Source of the DNA: Arachis hypogaea
Taxonomy: Eukaryota; Streptophyta; Magnoliopsida; Fabales; Fabaceae
Direction: 5' to 3'
DNA: 64,000 nt
Assembly: GCF_003086295.3 (NCBI RefSeq)
Contig: NC_092050.1
Coordinates: 153,828,699 to 153,892,698, forward strand
Shown piece after piece: positions 60,388 to 64,000 of the stretch. Below the pieces are notes generated by a model. It had not been told where the DNA came from, searched no databases, and was given only the letters and a program-made list of their open reading frames with translations. Within the stretch, counting starts at the first letter, position 1. Every line of letters begins with the position of its first letter. Position numbers and translations under genes: made by a program.

Positions 60388-63300
60388 CTGTCAGTTAGGA
60401 AGGAGGGTAGGGAGGATTCAATATCAGGCTATCAGCATCCGCACACAGCTATATGGCTGTCCTCACCTGTGTATGTCAAAGTGTAATTATTATTATTAAT
60501 TGTGGCACTTCCCTTGCTAGTTTTGCATCTGCTTGTTTGATTAAATATGAAATAGAGATGACCATTCAATATGTTACTTGCTACTTTGAGCAACTTTTTT
60601 GTATCATACATTTATAATATATATTGAATGATTCTGAAATTGTAACACAATGCAATTGCAAAGCAAATAGATGGGGTACCACTGGGCACTGGCGTGTGTC
60701 CAAGGTAAATTACTCATTTTAGTTGTCCCATTCATTTTGATCAATAATATTTTTTCAACATACTTTGGGAATCAGTTTTACATTTATATAATATATTACG
60801 TTGAAGGGCTCTTAATATGTAAAGAAATGGGTACTAACCTAGGAATACGAACAAGGTGTATGGTTTTCTCAATGCCATGCTTTCCTGAATCCTCAGTGCA
60901 ATCTCAAGGCCAATGTATAACCCTATTGCGCATAGTTAATTTGAATCTTTGTTATTTGCTTTACATTAAGTTTTTCCTTCTTTCATTTACTCATTACTTT
61001 TTAGGCAACAAGAGAAGAAGACATGTTAACATCTGGCTTTCGGTTTTATTTGCTCATTGGGTTCAAAAGAGGAATTTTTATTGATGTAGATACTGTCTTT
61101 AAATTTGGCAGTTAGTACAATGTTTAGCAACAACTTACTTGATAATTGATGTATAGATGGAGAGAGAGAGAGTAACATAGTTTGTTCTTGTTCATGTAGC
61201 AGAATTCCTGCTTCAGCAATGGAAGTTAATATTGAAGACTTGAAGTAAAATGGCATAAAAGTGGATAAGGGACATGACTAGCAACCAAGGTAAACTCCAT
61301 CCCCTTACTAATTTTAGTTGCTATGATAATAACCATAAGAGATCATTTTGGTGGCATTGCAGAAATTGAGCTCATGTGCTACTGTTAGGGTGATGCTGTA
61401 TAAGTGTATATACATATTATGTAATAATTTTGATTATTATATTGTAAGCAGGTCCCCTTATATTTTTTATTTTGCCTTTGCTCCTTGGAGTCAAGATGTG
61501 AAAGTTGTGCAGTATAAAGTTGAGATTGCCTTTCAATTTAGCACTTATTGCAAATGGTGCAACTTCTTCAGTGATATAATGTTGAGAGAGAGATTCTTTG
61601 TTCAACTGAAATGGAAGAAGTGTAACGCAGTTATTGTAGAAAAAAAAATCTCCATCACAACATATTTTAACTCTCACAATAAACAAGACGCATCAATGAG
61701 GATTCAGTGTACAAAAGAACAAGAAAAATAAGGATTGTTGTCTGATGTGATGTAGTCTTGGCCTCCTGAGTCCCCAAGAAAGAATAATAATAGATGAATC
61801 CAATGACAGAACAATATAACAGTTATGCACATTTCAAGGTAGAGGCATGCACCATTCCTTGAATTTTGATGAAAGAACAAAACATGTGGCTGATTTTACA
61901 GTTATTTTTTCCCATTTTTATGCAGAGTAAAGGCAAGCCCAACAGTGTAATAGAGTGAAGGATGGCATGCATGACAGTGTTCTTCTTATTTGTGAACAAG
62001 AGAGGCAAGAGAATTAGAGAAAATGATTTCTATGTTGAGTGAATCTTAAGAATGTTAATACAGAGTGAGAGCTAACTACACTAGTCACCAACTTACTCTT
62101 AACTTATGCCTACTACTCCTAACAGAATCATAACAAATTAATTCCTAGCAAATAAGTTTAAAATGAAAACTCTCAGTTATGTTATAACCTAGTTTTTTCT
62201 TAGGCACATTCACCCAGTGTACTTTCACGCGGCCAGGCTTGATTTTTGTATCTTTGGCCTATATAATTAAGAAAAATGTGAAGTTCTAATTGGAATTAAA
62301 TATATATTTGTTAAGTTTTTTTATTTTATATAGTACTGACTATGTACTTTCTCAATTAACATATACTTATTGAATTTCTTTATTTTTGACCTTCATTCTT
62401 TCATAGGCAAGACCATCTCGTTTAAAGAAATATTTTTGTTATGAAAATAATTTTTTAATCGACAATCAATTATGAAAGTATCAATATAAAAATTAAAAGA
62501 ATACATAAAATCTTAAAAATATTGACAAAAAGTCAGCTTTTATTTTAAATTTAATATTTATTTATTTATTATTTTATTAATAAATTCTTATTGTATTGAT
62601 GCTGTGCCACCATCTTCAATTCTCGCGCGTATCTCGGATGCACTGAGCGATGTGGCCATTTTTAGGAGCACCCCACTGTATCTGAGATGTGACTAACGAC
62701 ATATTTTGATAAATTCTTCCACGATTATTTAAATCGATAAATATTATATTATTTAATGTAAATAAAAAAAATTCCAATATATAATGATAAATCTTTTGTA
62801 TTTATGGATATTTTTGCACTGAAGAGAGCCCTTAGTCTCAATAGTATTGCACAAGCAAAGTATAATTATGTGTGTAATCTCCTGAAAGTATATACTTAAT
62901 CTGAATTATTTCTTTCTTAATTAAATGTGCAGCTAACTTTCTTAACTAATTATGTATATTATATTATATTATATTATATTATATTATATTATATTATATT
63001 GAATGATTCTGAACCAAATGAAAACAGGTAGTATAGCTAGCTAGAAATACAAACAGAAGATGAATGCCTTTCCATAACTAATTTCGTATGCGTGATTGAG
63101 AAATAGTGAGTAGCTTGAATCAAATAATTCCCTGTTCTTACTATTTCGTAAGTGCCAACAAGTACTGATAAAAAAACTTTCTCTGATCATCATTTTCATT
63201 CATTCTAATCTTTTTTCAGTAACGTTATTCTAGAACCATTGTTTGTGCTCCGCATTCTTTTTGAGATAAGACTAATACGCTACTTATTTGCATTCCTAGC

Positions 63301-63585
63301 TTGGTAGTACCCATTTTGTTAGAAATTCAGAATCAATATAAACTGTTGCTCAACAAGTAGCAAGTACAGAAGCATGGTTATTTCTATCTTAAGATATTCT
63401 CCTTTCTACTTTTCTGTCACTATTGAAATAAACAAGAAGATTGTGTGCGTTTTATGTTATCTGCAAGAACAAGAAGAAGGTCAATGAAACTAAAATCAGA
63501 GTAACAGACAAACAGTGATGAGAGTAGTTACAATTACCCTTGGACATAAGTGGTGCACGCACATAGCTGTGTGGATGTCATTTAA
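60388..63585. other. Intergenic region, duplicate of 20603-23836
   Basis: Nearly identical to the B-C interval. Differences seen: a deletion of about 22 bases near 62063, loss of about 85 bases of the TCTCGGATGCA cluster near 62650, a longer (ATATT)n run at about 62955-63000, and a short insertion near 63490-63530. No gene is supported. Confidence 0.7.
62955..63000. repeat. (ATATT)n microsatellite, expanded
   Basis: About nine ATATT units, against about two at the matching place near 23280. Confidence 0.85.
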
Positions 63586-64000
63586 CTAACACTGATATCC
63601 AATTCTTCCAATCCTTATTGCATAGTTATCATCCAAATCATAGAGAGTGGGTGCCGGAAAGAGTGTGTGTGTTAGAAAGAGCAATGTCCACAAACCTATG
63701 CATGTCCCCAGGAGTAGAGGCTGCTTGTTATGGCTGGGGAATGCTGTTGAGAGCATAATCATCATTATAATTAGTTGTGTCATTTTGTAAGGATCAGTGA
63801 ATCGAATATCTTCAATTATACTGCTACTGATCTTTTCCTTCAAGAGGTGCATTCCAATCTCTTTTGCAATGGACTCACTGGAGACCTCGCGGTAGGTATA
63901 GTAGTCAAGTGTTTCATATGAAACCTCCGCATGATTCCATTTGTTTTCAAAACGTTGTGTTACATTGCACTTGCACCTATAAACATTTGTTTCTGACAAA
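63586..64000 (-). CDS. TNL C' (3' end only; runs off the window)
   Basis: The last part of exon 5 of a near-copy of TNL C, open to the right edge. It reads from the middle of C-JID (SETNVYRCKCNVTQRFE) to the same hydrophobic tail and the same RIGRIGYQC end. Relative to C it has a two-codon insertion (RCKCNV for RCNV) and scattered substitutions, for example YREV for HGEV. Its position facing D mirrors C facing B. Whether the rest of the gene is intact cannot be seen. Confidence 0.85.
   Translation of the reverse strand, partial: LSETNVYRCKCNVTQRFENKWNHAEVSYETLDYYTYREVSSESIAKEIGMHLLKEKISSSIIEDIRFTDPYKMTQLIIMMIMLSTAFPSHNKQPLLLGTCIGLWTLLFLTHTLFPAPTLYDLDDNYAIRIGRIGYQC

Overview
This is plant nuclear DNA: AT-rich, intron-containing, crowded with nested transposable elements, with no bacterial-style operons. 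It holds a cluster of TIR-NB-ARC-LRR (TNL) immune-receptor genes that end in the C-JID (post-LRR jelly-roll) domain, so the host is a eudicot. The style of the TNLs and repeats suggests a legume, perhaps peanut (Arachis), but that is inference.

Layout. 1-4290: a 5'-truncated TNL relic (A) lying in TNL 3'-flank sequence. 4290-8155: a Helitron-like remnant with an RPA-like relic, then a long-TIR element containing a palindromic MITE. 8156-12057: a TNL last-exon relic split by a solo LTR that carries four regularly spaced palindromes, followed by TNL 3' flank. 12058-16294: a 4.2-kb long-TIR element with a nested hAT-like MITE. 16777-20602: intact TNL B (+). 23837-27744: intact TNL C (-), tail-to-tail with B. 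27919-32472: a LINE with intact ORF2, ending just upstream of TNL C in the same direction. 32490-34017: a second Helitron-like remnant with two exons of an unidentified gene. 34018-41336: an LTR element with mismatched ends and an AXR1-like gene fragment in one LTR. 41337-51200: a dead TNL (F) split by an 8.2-kb LTR retrotransposon with no gag-pol. 51200-56330: more TNL 3' flank and repeat debris. 56562-60387: intact TNL D (+), a near-copy of B. 63586-64000: the 3' end of a near-copy of C (C').

B plus C and D plus C' are two copies of one convergent gene pair, 39.8 kb apart. B, C and D keep every TNL landmark visible: TIR catalytic Glu, P-loop, kinase-2, GLPL, MHD, LRRs and C-JID. They are expected to act as cytoplasmic or nuclear pathogen sensors whose TIR domain consumes NAD+ on activation. 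The main oddities are the LRR exon that differs between B and D while flanking exons are identical, a C-terminal tail that is basic in A but hydrophobic in B, C and D, and a doubled splice acceptor before the LRR exon of B and D.
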